64,000 nucleotides of DNA from Heliopora coerulea (Eukaryota; Cnidaria; Anthozoa; Scleralcyonacea; Helioporidae): the NCBI GenBank assembly GCA_030142905.1, contig JASJOG010000098.1:249001-313000 (forward strand), read 5' to 3'. Made by a program: the position numbers and the translations under genes. Shown here piece by piece: positions 27,301 through 42,300 of the stretch. The notes under the pieces were generated by a model. That model saw only the letters and a program-made list of their open reading frames with translations. It had not been told where the DNA came from and ran no database searches. Every line of letters starts with the position of its first letter. The stretch's first letter is position 1.

Positions 27301-30300
27301 CCAATTCTGTTCGCTAATGTTTACAGCGACTGAAAAATGTTTACCCAGTTACTTTTAATTAAGGAGGAAATAGTTTTCTTTATACCAAATTGAGTCTTTT
27401 TGAAACCTTGAAATAGACAAAATACGCCGTTTACTGCGTCCAAAAAATGAGGTATAAATGTTTTGGTTGTCATTTTTTTATCAAGATTATTACCTCTTGA
27501 GTTAGCGAAACTCGATGCGATCAGCTGATATATCCAGTTTTTGGACAATGGATGAATAAATGAGATGAATAATGAATTGTATGGCATGTTGTTTATCACT
27601 ACAACTTCATGAAAAGTTACTTGTTTTCAGTGAACGGCGTGTGGAGTGGATGGGCTGCGTGGAGCGAGTGTTCTGCTTCGTGTGGCACAGGAAAAAGGAC
27701 AAGAATCAGGGGATGCAACAGTCCAGCCCCTTCCAATGGTGGGGATACTTGTAGTGGTCCTGATACCGAGATTGCGGAGTGTTATGAACGTAACTGCCCA
27801 GGTAAGTAAAAATCGTTATTAGCTATTTTCTCAAAACGTGTCCTATCCTGACTCCTCAAAGCTTTCTCTGGAAAAGCTTTCCTCCAGAAAATGTGGGTAA
27901 TATAGATTAAGTAAAACATAAGGCGAATCGTACTCACACCCAAACACGTTCAAAAGTAAAAAATGTTGCTTTTTATTTGTTCAACTTGTCGGCTAGATGT
28001 GGTTTCGAACATTTTCTTAAATAAAAATCTAAGTTTAAGTAAAAACACGTATTCCTCTGCGACATTTCTCCTTTATTGTAACAGCTGATGGTAGGTGGTC
28101 GGACTGGCAAGCCTGGGAACCTTGTTCCGTCACCTGTGGTTACGGGGTCCAGATCAGAACGCGGTATTGCAACAACCCAGCTCCTCTCAACGGTGGGAAA
28201 ATGTGTGATGGTGATTTGGTGGAATCTACACCTTGCGAGGCCAAACCTTGTCGTAAGTGTTTCCTAACTTTTTATCTCTAAAAGCCTATCCACACGATAC
28301 GATTGTCGTATATGATTTTTCACTTCGGCGTTTGCAATTATGTCATACAAGCACAATTCATGCTTGCTATTCGCTCACGAATGTTGTAATTGGTCATGAA
28401 GACTTTTACGACTGAATCGAATGCATCAAAATGAACAATCGTATACGGTAGTCGTATAGTGTAAATGGGCCCTTATGGGCCGTCTACACATGCGATTTTG
28501 CTCTTTGCGATTGTCATCCTGCAGTATGTAATAAACTCACAACAGTCTATGAACTAAGATATCCGCTTATGATTCGCTGCAGATTGTCCTTGACGCTCCC
28601 GTCAGGTAAACACCTACCCCAAAGTGTCAATTGTGATTTTGTGCCTCGCGCTCATAGGGTGTAGAGGTTTTCTATTCCTGGGGGAAGGCTAAAACCGAAA
28701 GCGGAAATGCCTGACTCCACGATTGGTGAATAGTTTGTGGCTAAGATTTCAAATTTTGGTGTTGGATTTAGCTCATTTTCTCTGGTGCATCATGGGTACT
28801 ATTGACTTGAAGAAATAAGGGTTCGACGGTTATATTACCCCAACTAGCACGTCAGTAACCCTACCATTCATCAATCATGTATCAATTAATGTAAAATCTT
28901 TAGGGGGCTAAGCCCCCCAATTATTTCTGAAGGGGCTGAAGCCCCTTAGCTCCCCTATACCTTATGGCCATGCTCGCGATTGACATCTTGGAGTATGTGT
29001 TTAACTGACGAGGACATTGAGGAAAAACTGGAGCGAATCATGAGCGGATATCTTGCTGAGTAGACTGTCACGGGTTTATTTTTTGTACACTAGGATGACA
29101 ATCGCAACGTACAAAATCACACGTGTAAACTGCTCTTAAGATTCAACCAGGATTAGCTGCGAAAAATGCACTTTCAGACTCATTACCGAACCTCCTCATA
29201 GACACATTACTGAGCTCTTTTATAAAATGCTATTTATTGCTAGTGACAGGCCTAGAGTGACTGGCATTTTACTTGGCCCAACATTTTCTTCATTTCTCGA
29301 TCATATCCTCCTTGATGTTGTCGCTGAAGCTAAAATTCGTATGATTCTAGTATTATCCAATAAATCAAATTCTACTTGCATTTTTATTAGTCTTTACCCA
29401 TGGTCTAACATAGGACGCACGTACAAACTTCGTTATTAAAACAGTGAACCATTCATACCTCTTCACGTGATATCCTGAACCCATCACATTGCTATATTTA
29501 TATAGACCGTGCTCCACGTCAAACGACTCTTTTCAAATTTCATGTCCCCAAAATCGTTTGAAAGTTTCCAGTTAACCTTTTAAGTATTTAGGTTTCCTCG
29601 ATAGTTTATTGCACATACAAGATACATTTTATTTTTCTGCTGTCTGTTTTGCTAAAGGAGCCCAGAATACGTTACAATGTAGTGCAGACATCCATGACCT
29701 TTTCCACTGTCATCCCATGGACCACCTGTCCTTACTTGGTAGTGACGCCGTTTATGTATCTATAACGGAACAAACAACGGGAAAATTAAATCTGTTTATT
29801 GACGATCTAGTTCGTGAATTTAGCACGTAATACTCTTATCGGTCATTCAAGTCTTTTTTTTCAGGGTTCAGTTGATAAAAAGGGCCCAAATGCTCAAAAG
29901 GGGATCGACTTATTCCTGAATTAGTGGACATGTTGAGCACAACTTCTGAGGCAACTACTGAAGAAAACTAGAATTTTCTTTAGCTTACTGTCGTTAGATT
30001 CGAAATGGTTTTATACTGTGAAATCTTGTCAACGAAATTGTACTGAGAGTGAAATGATACGTTAACCGCTAATCACAGATTAGCGCCAATCATCCCATTA
30101 TTAAGCTAGCTACAACCCTTCCCCAACAGGATATCTCCTCTTGACAGTTAAAATCGTCTGGCGTTAGCCTGGGTAAAATCATAGAGGTCTGATCTTGTGG
30201 CGGGAAAATTAGTTAACCGGCCCAAGGTTATTAGTTATGATCTAAAATTAAAGGTCAGTTTGCTGCTAAATTTCTAGATTTTAGTTGACTATTTGAGTTC

Positions 30301-33300
30301 ATACATACATTCCCATAGCCCTTCTTAACTCGTACAAAGTCTTTCAAAGATTATCCCCTCTAGCCTTGGGAGGACGCTCAAGATCTTGTCCACTAAAATG
30401 TCACTAATCGAGTATAAGGCTGATTGCTTTTTGGAAATCGCGAGTAGAAATCAAATTTTTCTGAGTAGCTCAGAATTTTCTTGTAAACGGACTAAAGAGG
30501 TCGGAAAACATTTTCCTTTCCCCCGCCATCCATAAACCCTCACACCAAGTGACCATATATGTTACATATATAATTGATGGAGAAAGTTTGTAAGCCAATT
30601 ATGCTGTTTTAATTTCAGCTATCCATGGGAACTTTGCTGACTGGTCCAACTGGTCTGGTTGTTCTCGCTCGTGTGGAAGAGGATTGAAGATCCGAGAAAG
30701 GAAATGTATCAATCCTGTGCCTCGATTTGGAGGTCATTCATGCGATAGACTAGGGCCTGCAGAAGAGAAAGTGCACTGCAACGCTTACCCTTGTCCAGGT
30801 ATGAAGGAATATCTTAGAATTAGGTGTAACATTTGTACGTTTGAATTTTTGTTAACCTAATTCAGACTAAGTAACAGGAACGTACCCAGACTGATTTTGA
30901 ATGTTAATGTGAATGTTAACTGTGGTAGTTATACATTTGAATGTGTACGATCTTTTTTTGAACTTCACTGAACTTTTTACGGCTAAAAGCCAAGAAAATA
31001 TTGAATAGAATTAAAGTTATATGCTGTTTCATATACCATCTATTTTTGCGAAAAAAAAGTTTCTTTTCCTTTTCATTGAAAGGGATCAGTTGTACTATTC
31101 AAATAAGTATAAATATGGAAAAAATGGCCATAAATCGCGGAACGATTTTTTGAGGGGGGCTGAGATGGGGTGATAGCATGACCCCCTGAAAAAATTAAAT
31201 TCAATATTTCTGAGACGGTTGTGAACACTTCTTATTTTACTGATTACTCAGAAATCACAAAACACTGGTTATATTAACAGGATCAACTCAAATACTGCTA
31301 TAAGCTTTTCAATCCAATATCGGATATGTTTATCGGACATTTAAAATCATAAACTAAAACGCGAGTGTGGTTCTCGCTATGTAGGTAGAACAACTCAACG
31401 GTTTAGTAAAAGGATCAAGCAACATGTGCCAATTAAGTGTAATACGAAGCAAGACCATACCATTAAGAAATCAATCAAAAAGGCAATGTACCTCTGCTCA
31501 AGCGATTAATTGTGACTCGGCAATCGGTCGACACTTGTTGTCAAACAGACGTTGTGCCAATAATTATTCACACTCCAAAATTAGCATCCTGCCAAAGTGC
31601 CGCTCAGCATTCTCTCTAAAGATTATGGGAATCCATGTATATTGGCGTTATTTTGATGTTTAATCCCTCCTACGTGGGATGACATCATTGCCTTTACATC
31701 AGGTATAAATACAGGCTGATGACTCATTTCTCAACAGTTAGCTGACGTTTGCACCTGAAGAGTGGTCTGCTGAAATGCATAGTGCTTCTTTTTAGTTTTT
31801 ACTTTCTCTTTGTGTGTTGGTTCCTCTAGTTCTTTTCAGAACTGTCTTGTATAACTATTCACCATGGTTACGACGTTTTTCAAAGCGATACTGAAATATT
31901 TAATTTCTTTCCAAAAAAGTGGGGGCTAAAGCCCCCTCCAGCCCCCCCCTTTGCTTCCGCATCCTCTGTCCTTAGGCATTATCCCCTTTCTTCTTATTCT
32001 TGAAATCCTGCAAAAAGCCAAGTCTCAATAAGAAGCCATTAGTAGAAGTCAACTGGGCCCGGAGTGAATTTTGTGTTATTAAAACCTTTTCTCATTGAAC
32101 ATTGGGCTCTGATGGAACTAAAACATGTTGTGGCGAATATGCTTTCATGTGAACAAAAATTACAAGATCTTCATTTTTTGATCCATGCTAAACATACTAA
32201 GGGAACAACAGTAAATTTTCCTGATATAAAGCTGGTAATAGTGATAGAATTTCCGATGTCTTAGGTCGCTATATTCCTCAAAGCAGTAAAATAGTTTTAT
32301 GTTTGATATTGTTGATCAACGTCCTTTCACTATGGTAACACACAACAGTTTATCCAGAAAAATCTGTAAACCTCCAACTTTAACATCAACCTTTGGGTCA
32401 ATTGAAAGGAATAGGATGATCACTCATTTCTTTCTGGTGCAAAACGTCCCACTTGTTTTCAGCGATTGGATTTTCGATAAAACTTAGTTGATCCTTCATT
32501 GACTAATTTCCGATATGCTAAACATTTATGAGTGTTTTTGAGCTTTTACACTTTTCGACAACTTCCTATTACGAATTTCTACTTGAAACAAATATCCTAA
32601 GAATCTGCATAAAATTCTGGAGCGAAAACTTGAGGGTTTTTTGTGGTTTTCTTCACACCCTAAAGTTAGCAAAATTTTTAATAAAAACCCGGCATGCGCT
32701 GGTCTGACATAAAATGTAACTGGCCAGTTTCAAAAGTCAGTTAAGTTACTGCGAGTATGTAGTTTATTCATCTAAATCTGGGTGTTAACTTTTAAATTTT
32801 GCTGATTTGAATTAACGACATTCAATTAAACTGAAGTAACACATTTCATACTTCATCATATTCTTAACAAGTAATCATACATGCATGGTGAATTGTGGTG
32901 GCTGACTTTAAACAGTGGGGGCAGAATGTGATGGAAACAAGATTGAGTTTAGAGGTTGATGAATCTCTTGTCATCATAAGAAACGTCAATTTCCTGAAGT
33001 TCTTTAACTTGCAGTGAATGGAAACTGGGGATCTTGGAGTTCTTGGAGTACCTGTTCATCAGAGTGTGGGCCAGGTGTGAGGACGCGTGACAGAAGATGC
33101 GATAATCCTTACTCAAACTATGGTGGAAAACCGTGCATGGGAAACGGACATGAGACAACTGTTTGCAGTATGCCAGACTGTCCAAGTAAGTTGTTTTAGT
33201 ATAAAAGGTATCGTTGGATATTGTATATGACAATGGTAATGAGATTCATAATGATGTTAATAATGACAATAAAGATCGTAATGATAAGCATAAATATAAT

Positions 33301-36300
33301 AATGCAGTTTTTACTGTTGAGCTGGCTTGAACTGCTCATTCCTCTCCTTGCGTCTATGACGCGGCTAGTACCTCGCATCGCATATATTTAATAATACCTA
33401 ACCTGATTCTAACAGGGCGTTTTTGGTCATCGGGACAGGGAGACGGAAAGTGGCCGGGGCAAAGCTTTAAAAAACTATTAAGCTATGGAAAATTAAATTT
33501 TCTTACAACAGCTTTTGCCTTGTTGAGATCTTCCAAACACAGTATAGTACCACAGCCACTGAATTAAATGACGTAGCTATAAACTCATGATTGTGAAATT
33601 TGTTGTCATGTAATATATGATCTGTTGATCGTTCCTTGTTCTTGACTTGTCATGTCTGTATGATTGGAGCTACTTGTGGTGGGTCGCGTTATACTTCAGT
33701 AAAATAATATTAAAATGTTTTAAGGGCGTAAATGTTTTGCTACAACTATACAACAATTTTCAAATGTCATTTACTTCAAACGTTATCATTTGAACTCAAA
33801 CAGATCTAAAATTTTTGTTTATCAAAGTTATTATGGACAATTTCCTTCACCCCTCAGTTTCAATGAGTTTCAATGGCAGAATGTTTTCCCTTGACAAATA
33901 AGATCGTTTGGTGTTCGTCGGGGTGAAATCGGAACCTGCTGGGAAAGATTTAGGGGTATTTCTGTACAATAAGTTACGCTATAACATTATCTCTCTCAAT
34001 CTTGCTGTATTTTACCATGTTGTACATCAAATATGACCTGTGTCTCAATATAAAATATTTTCAGTTGATGGCAATTGGGGAGCTTGGTCAGCTTGGTCAG
34101 ACTGTCAAAGTGATTGTGGTGTTGCCACCAGGCAAAGAACGCGTGCTTGTATTGACCCACCACCTTCGCATGGTGGCAAGGGATGCGAAGGTATTGCCGA
34201 AGAGTACCACGATTGCGAGTTGGACCACTGCCCAAGTAAGTAACATTCCCTGACTTTATGAAACACTAAAACAAATGTATATTTAAGTTTGAAAATGTCA
34301 GCGTTGTACATTTATTATGTGGTGTAAGATGAAAATGCTATATTTATACAATTAAACGCTTCCCTACGGACCAATCAAACTTTAATTTAACCACCATCAG
34401 CTTGAAGGAATCGTTAAATAAACTGCATCCACATCGGACTTGTAACTCAAGATGCACTGTCGTTTTAAATGACTTGGTGAATTTGCAATCGTATGTAGTT
34501 TGCGTGTTTATTTGCTATTCTGGTAAGTTAAGTAACATATTCACGAAAATAGTTAAATTTTGATATCGTTTGAACTTTTAGAGTATTAAACACACTTAAT
34601 AAACACCTGCTTCTGAACAGAGAACTCCGGTGGACTTTCAAAGAGAATATGGTACAAGATTTAATAAAGTATTAAATTAATTGCGATGATTTAACATTCT
34701 TTACAACCACTCTTTGCGAAATTAATCATCAAGGCCAATACTTCAGCAGAATATGTTCCACTTCCTAGTTTAATGAATGCGACTATTTTGGATTCTCTTA
34801 ATGTCTCGTAGTTGATGAACAGCAAGATTCCTTTTTAAATCTCAATGCTTCATGAAAATTGAAAGAATGTTCTCCCCAAAGAATCTTTGAAAGCCAATTT
34901 AGAAAAAAAAATTGTTTTAGATGGTTTTGTTTTCCTTACGACCATCTTTTCTATCAATAATCCTTTTTCTTGAGCCATAACCAAATCACCAACACTTTTT
35001 TCGTTTGTTTTAAGCTTTTTCTAAGTTTAATCTTTCATTTTCAGTTCACGGCGGTTACTCGGATTGGAGTGAGTGGAGCAGCTGCGATCAATCATGTGGG
35101 AGTGGGCACAAGTTACGTGTGCGTTCCTGCTCCAATCCTGAACCTCAGTTTGGCGGAATGAATTGCTCTACCCTAGGGCCTGAGCTCGAGTCCATTGTTT
35201 GTAATACTGATCCGTGTCCAGGTATGAAGTATGTAATTAACGGTTTTTGATAAATTAAACAGTTTTCAGAAATATTTTCCGCAATTCTTTTCTTTGGAAA
35301 CCTAAGATTTTTACTTGGATCTGAAGGGATTTGTGTTTTGTCTGGCTTTCAACATTGAGCTACCAATAAACTGTGCTTTTCTTTGGTATTTGAAGTGAGA
35401 CATTTCCTCCCACTTTTTTAGTGAACGGAGGTTGGTCTGGCTGGTCTGGCTGGTCAGCGTGCTCGCAGACCTGCGGCTTGGGTGTTACTACTCGATCCAG
35501 GACATGCTCATACCCTGTTGCAGAATTTGGTGGGAAGCCGTGCTCGGGAAAAGGAGAAGAAAAGAAGGCTTGTAAAGACTTTGACTGCTGTGAGTAGAAA
35601 ACAATAGAAATTAGTTAAAAAATTTCCATGGGGAAATACTTTCAATTTTTTTTTGGCAGGGAATTTGAAACAGTGAAATTACATGTATTAAACTGCATTG
35701 CAAAAAATAAAATTCTTATTTTAAGAAAAAATCTTGTTTTAAGACCATATTTCTTAAATTAAGAAATGTTTTCTTGTCCCGTAGACAAAATAATTTTTCT
35801 TAATAAGCTATCTTGATAAGAAAAAATTTCTTAAAAGATGATAATGATAGTGATAATGATTTATTTCACGTCGATAACGTGGGAGGTGACAGCTTAACCT
35901 CCGAGCCAAAGGCTCATGTGTAAAACGGTCGACAATATATAAAAAATACTATTACAAAATTGTTTAAAATGCTATGAGATAATATATTTATTTACAAAAT
36001 AATAGAAGAAAAACTAAGAATTACATAAATTTAATATTACATAAAAACGCTAAATGTATATTAGATATATTAAAAACTTAAAAATGAACGTATGTTAGAA
36101 AATTATGCAAGACATCTAGGGCAATTACAGCCATTTCTAATCTCAGAGATGTTTATGTCGTCAATCTGGTTTTTAAAAATAGTTTAGTGATGTCGACTTT
36201 TTAACCTAGACAGGTACCTTATTCCATGCATGGGTTATAATGTATGCAAATAAATTATGATAATATAGGTTTTTATATGTTGACTGTATTAACTTAGTAT

Positions 36301-39300
36301 ACTTACTCCGTAATTTATAATCAGTTTTACGTTTTCTCAGAAAGTCCGATGTATAAATAGGACCATTATTGTTTAAGCATTGATAAACAATGGTCAGTAC
36401 CTGTTTATATTTCCGGTGTTCAAGTCGGCGCAATCCAGCCGTTTCTAGAACCGAGTCATAATCTATGTCCTTTTTAACCGCTAGGAGTGTTCATAATGCA
36501 TAATAATTTGTAGATTCCATTTTCTTATTCAACGACTTTCCAATGCCAAGCATTAACGAACTACAATACTTCAGATGTGGCAACACACAAGCCTTGTATA
36601 ACAGAATAGCTGTACTCGGAGGAATGACACGTTTTAGGTGTCGTAATGCTCCAACTTTCGCGTATACTTTTCTTCTTATTTTCTTAACATGTTCCTTGAA
36701 AACGATAATTCGCAATCCAAGGCAGCACCGAGTATTTTTAACATATCTTCAAGAACAATGGATTTGTCATCTGCAACAAAAGTGTGCGTATGATGTGATT
36801 TTCCAAGAACCATGGCCTGGGTTTTATCAGGATCCATAAGTAAATAGTTTAAGATCTTATCAAAACAAGTAATAACCTCTTACTTGTTTTGATAAGATCA
36901 TTATTTAAAGTGAATTTAAGTTAATAACCTCTTACTTGTTTTGATAAGATCATTATTTAAAGTGAATTTAAGTATCATTGGAGAGACATCAGACATGTAC
37001 CCGTTCATATCATCAGCATACAGAAGAAGAGAGCTGTCATTGATCATGAAATTCAGATCATTAATAAAAATATTAAACAATAATGGACCTAGTAGACTTC
37101 CTTGAGGTAATTCACATTTTACGAGAAGCCATTCCAAATACATATTATGATAAGAAGACATATTTTCTTGAAGTAAGAAAATATATCTGGATCAGGCAAG
37201 AAAAACATTCTTGAATCAAGATATGTTTTCTCAAATTTCTTGAATGAAGGAAGAAATCCACACGACTCTTCTTATCATGAATTCATTTCTTAAAGCCAGG
37301 AAATTAATCTTAAAACTAGCAAAAATATATACCCAAGATTTTAATTTTTTGCAGTGTGGGTTTCGCTTTGTATCATTTCTTTAAGTTCTAAGACTTTTCT
37401 GTTCATACAGTTTTGTTTGCATCATTCAAAGCTTCCGTCTTTATCGTTTTTTTTACCTGAAATTAAACTTTCAAGTTTACTAGTCAGCCAATTCAAACTT
37501 AACTAAACAAAGTAGAAAAATTTATGCGTCAAACTTTGCCACAAGTAAAAAATATATTTCAATTTCTAAACATCGGAGTCTTCTTGATATCTCGTCCCAC
37601 TGTTCCCAATACCCGTAATTGCTAAACTGCTGAATGGATTGCCATTTATGTCGGTTCTAATATTTTACAGTTTTACATTTGTTTAAGTAGCTAGAGATGT
37701 ATGATTTATTTCCAAGCAACCAACAACTTACTGATTAACGTCTTAGTCTGAAACATTGACCATTGAACCTATTTCAAATTGTACCGTTTGGGACTATATC
37801 AAATTGAATTTTAAATAACTAGTACTCCATTTAGATATTCGCCCGCTCGTCCTTCGTGCAATGTTAAAAGTAAACGTTGTTTATAAAACTATTAATGGAG
37901 ATCTTTCTGTAGCTCTACCGTGGTCTGGTCGTACAATACCTTAAAAATATTTCACATGGAATTTCGCATACGAAAATCGTAGTTCACATGTGAAAATGTT
38001 TCAATCCCATATGTGAAAGGAAAAACTAATCAATGAAATTAGTTTTCATGTGCAAATCCTCGATTTCATGTACGAAATCCATGTTTTGTGTACTAAAATT
38101 TCACGAATGAAAGTTTCAATTTTCAACCAGGTCATTTCACATGTGAATTAGGTTATTCATATGTGAAAATATTCCAATTCCACATATGTTTCACATGCGA
38201 AATGACGCATGAAATTTTAGTACGGGAATAGTCTGTAAGCACTTGTACCGAAATAAAAGTTAACCTGATATTTCATCTACGTATGATCGGCTGGCTGTTT
38301 TAGTTCATCGTGCAAACATTTTTCCTGTTCAAGATTAGGCCACTAAATTAACTGAATTAAATAATCGGCTCTTGCAGTCGCATCACATTCTCTCGAGTTA
38401 CTGTCCTTAGCAATCAAGCAAACTGATGGTATGCTACGTCTAGCTGCTTGTGATCTGGGATCGTGACAATCATTTTTTGCCATTACCGATGGGAAATTTA
38501 AGGAACACCTTGCTCTCCTCAAATCCAACATAAAATTATTTTTTTTTACTTTTCACAGGTGATGTTCCATACGAAGATGTCGGTTGCTTCATTGACAACC
38601 AAAGTAGTCCACGTCCATTACCGGAACTTCTCCTTAGCGACAGAGATAAAATTTCTTGGAAAAAATGGAAAAGCTTTATGTCGGATCTCATTTGCAGGTA
38701 AGAACCAAGACGAACAGTCGGATAAACACGAGTAACAGGATTTAGCATATATTTCCCAGGTGAATAGTGGTTTTGCACAATCTGATTGGTTCTCCGATCT
38801 TGGATTATCTTGCACTTGTCACCTCAGAGCAAAATAAGATGGCGTCCCGTTTTCTTTAAGTTTCGGAACAAACATTTTTTTTTAATAAACAAAACATTAT
38901 GTTCCTGACAATACCAAAATAGCAACAAAAATTTGGCAATAAAATATTCAAAGATGAGTAGTTCTTTTGGTTTTTAGTGATAAATGCGGTCATGATGTGT
39001 AGAAAATATTTTGTTTACAAATGGTTGGTTGGCGACCAGCCAACGTTCCACAAAATTGTTTTTAGAATTAATAAAAAATTTATATATTTGAAAACAATTA
39101 TGGGAGTTATTCGCTAAAACAATTATTTACCTCAATGTCGATGAATAATGTAGGTAATTAGCTCGCCGCTTTGAGGCTCTGTGAACAATTGTTCAATAAT
39201 TCCAAGAAATTGTAGTTGAACATTCTTTTCACTAGCCTTAGCTATATAAAATTGATTTTGATGATGCAACATTTCGTAACTATCTAAGTCCAGCTTCAAA

Positions 39301-42300
39301 GTGTGAAGATGGAATTAGATACTTCCAAAGCGTTTTACTAAAATCAACCTGATTCACGTATAGATGAAATTTAAACCTGAAAGCACAACTTTCTTTTTAG
39401 AAATTTGACGGGAAATTTTGTAAAAAATCCCCAAAAATGATAGTTTTAACACTTTTCTTTGGAATTTTGAATGTGGATGTCTGTGTGACCAATGTGAAGT
39501 CAAAAATATTGTTCACTTCTAACAACAGTCATTTACCTCATATAAACACTTGTAAAGACGTTTTAAAAATAGTCTGCATTTTAAAAACCATGTTAATATC
39601 TCAACGGACCACGTGGTCCATTTGGTGGTTTTAGGATTAAAAAGTCATTCTAATCTTTATTGTTCAAGAGTCCATTGAAATAAGCAAGGTCCTTCCAAAA
39701 TTATTTTCCAGTGCGATAACACTGTATTGGAAACAATGGGAAGGATCGTAGATTGATGTTCTTGGGGACGCATGTAGTCCGCTTGCAGCCCGAAAGTCAA
39801 GTGCCGGACATGTCTTTATTAGTTTCATTGAGTGACATAAATTTTCCAGGTGTGCAAAGGAGACACGCAACAAGCAGTACAGCCATTTTGGAGTTCAACA
39901 TTATGGAGAGTGCTACTCTGGCCCGGAAAGTTGGAGGACATACAAAGATCAAGGACTACGAGAGGATTTTAGTCGTCCCCCGGACCCTCAACCCTGGGTT
40001 GGCTGTGTGGATGAAAAGTTGAATCAATGCAACGAACCAAATTTAGCGTGTGTCGGCAAACAAAACACGAATTTCGTCTACACCGTCAATGAAGGTATTT
40101 GTAACGACATTGAGTTGACTGGTTAGTATAATTCTTAAAAGGTGACTGGTTACTGAATATGACTCGCAAGTATGCGTACATTGTGATCTTCTCTAGTTAC
40201 TTATTCATGACCGATCCTTGAGAGGGTGAATCTTACTGATTTGGGATTATCAGTTAAATTGGTGTTTAGGTTTGTGTTATCTATTGTTGACCATTCAAAT
40301 TTAAAATTCACAACATAATGTCTAACTGAATACTCTCGAAATCTGCCACAGAAAAGTTCAATTTTCTTGAAAAATATCCTTAAAATAAAGCAAGCAAAAA
40401 GTTCATTACAAGAAAAAGAAAAGTATCGATTTAGAGAAATGGAGCAAAATGTAAAAAAAGTAGAAACATTAAAAAAAAGATAAGGAAAACGTTTTACGAA
40501 TTTCATAGCTGTATGTCTTAAAATAGCTAGCTTTTGGGTGGAAATGATTCAAGTCAAATCGAAAATTAAGAATCACGATAAGATCATCATCTTCTTTCAC
40601 CATTTCCAGCTCTGTTGCCGGGTTGGAGCTTCTGTATCTTCGATCGCCAGTACGTCCGTCTCTGCGTATCCTCATCTCTTAATCCTGCCAGTCCCATATC
40701 CTCCTTCACGTTCTTCATCCATCTCTTTTGAGGCCTGCCATAAGATCGTGTTTTGTTAATCAAGAGAACTTTCTCGGGACTGTACTCATCTTATATGTCA
40801 AGACATCAGAAGGAAAGGCATTCTTTAAAAAAATATCGATTTTTTTTCTTTACAGTTCAACCTGTGAATGGTAATTATAGTCACTGGACTGCGTGGAGTG
40901 CGTGCTCCTCGTCTTGCGGGCCTGGAACGCGATACCGTATACGAAGTTGCACGAATCCCACGCCATCCTTCAGTGGTCAGCCATGTTACACCATGGGGAG
41001 CGATGAAGATGTTGAAGCCTGTTTGCAAGACACTTGCCCAAGTATGTTGAACAACATTTGAGATTTCAGTACACATGGTGTTGAGATGATGTTTTCCTTG
41101 TAATGAGGAGTTCTTTTACCATTAAAAAGTAGGTTTATTATCCCAGACGTGAAAATAAAAGTACAAGCAATGGTGTGGACAATCGGGACAAGATGTATGA
41201 AGCTCAAACAGCTTATCGTGGGAAATATGTCTTAAAGTGTGAACAGCGCAATCAATGCTTTGAGCAGATGAACTTAAATTTTATATCAACCGGATCAGTC
41301 AGTCCATCCATCCACCCATCCGCCCTTCCTTCTATTTCGTCCATCCATCTATCCATTCGTCCGTCCAACCAAACAACCAACCAATCAATCAGTCAATCAC
41401 TCAATCAATTAATTAATCAATTAATTAATCAATCAATTAATCATTCAAATATCCAACCAACAAATCAATCAATTAATCAATGAAACAACTAACCAAACCA
41501 CCAACAAACCAATCATCAAACAATAGATCAGTTATTCAATTGAACTTACCAACAAACCAGTCGATGGATCAATCAATCAGTGGATAAATAAATTAATTAA
41601 TCGATCAAATAATCAACCCACCAACCAACCAATCAACCGACCAACCAGCCAACCAATCAATAAATTGAACAACGGAACCAACTAACCAGCTAACCAGTCA
41701 ATCAATCAATTAGTCAATCAATTAATCAAATTTTTTGTGCAGGCAAAGCTTAATAGTTCGACCACCCTACTTATCTTTAACATAAAGCGGGTTTAGAATG
41801 CTGAGGTGGCCACTACGATTCCTTTACTGTTTTTCACTTTTAAGCCTCACCATACCGCCAATATAATTTGCTGCCTTAACTTTGATCCGCTTACATGAAG
41901 TTGTAATCAAACTCATAGTGCTCTTTGATAGCGGAAATTTGAATTTGGTGTTTCAAGCATGAATAGCGCTGGTCATTCGTTGGCGTTTATCCTCCAGATA
42001 AGCTATCATGACTTCGCACAACTGCCTGGCTCCAGCGATTAACCATTACAAGTAGCCGTAGGACTGCACTCGACCAAAAATTGTGTTCAATTTTTTTCCC
42101 ACTGCACATGCGTCAGCTTTCAACCTGATGAGATCTGTTTGAAATTTATTCAAGGCAAAGCATAATGGCTTTTTGAAGAAGTGAAGTTCTCGAAAACGAT
42201 GGGCAAGCTAAACCACAATTTTAATGCCCTTAAAGATGATAAACTTTAAAATTTTTGTACTTGCTTAAAACGCCTGAAGTTCTTAAGTTAGTTAAAACTT

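Larger units (their letters stand above)
35692..37356. mobile_element. Inverted-repeat element carrying a dead reverse transcriptase
   Basis: The ends ACTGCATTGCAAAAAATAAA (35692) and the inverted TTTTAATTTTTTGCAGT (ending near 37355) with TTAAG/CTTAA-rich arms bound the region. Inside, on the minus strand, lie the retrotransposon fragments. It is best read as a MITE into which a non-LTR element was inserted, or which captured it. Confidence 0.55.

Noticed and set aside
41295..41735. CRISPR-like array
   Set aside because: The repeats are imperfect tetranucleotides without spacers, in an animal genome.
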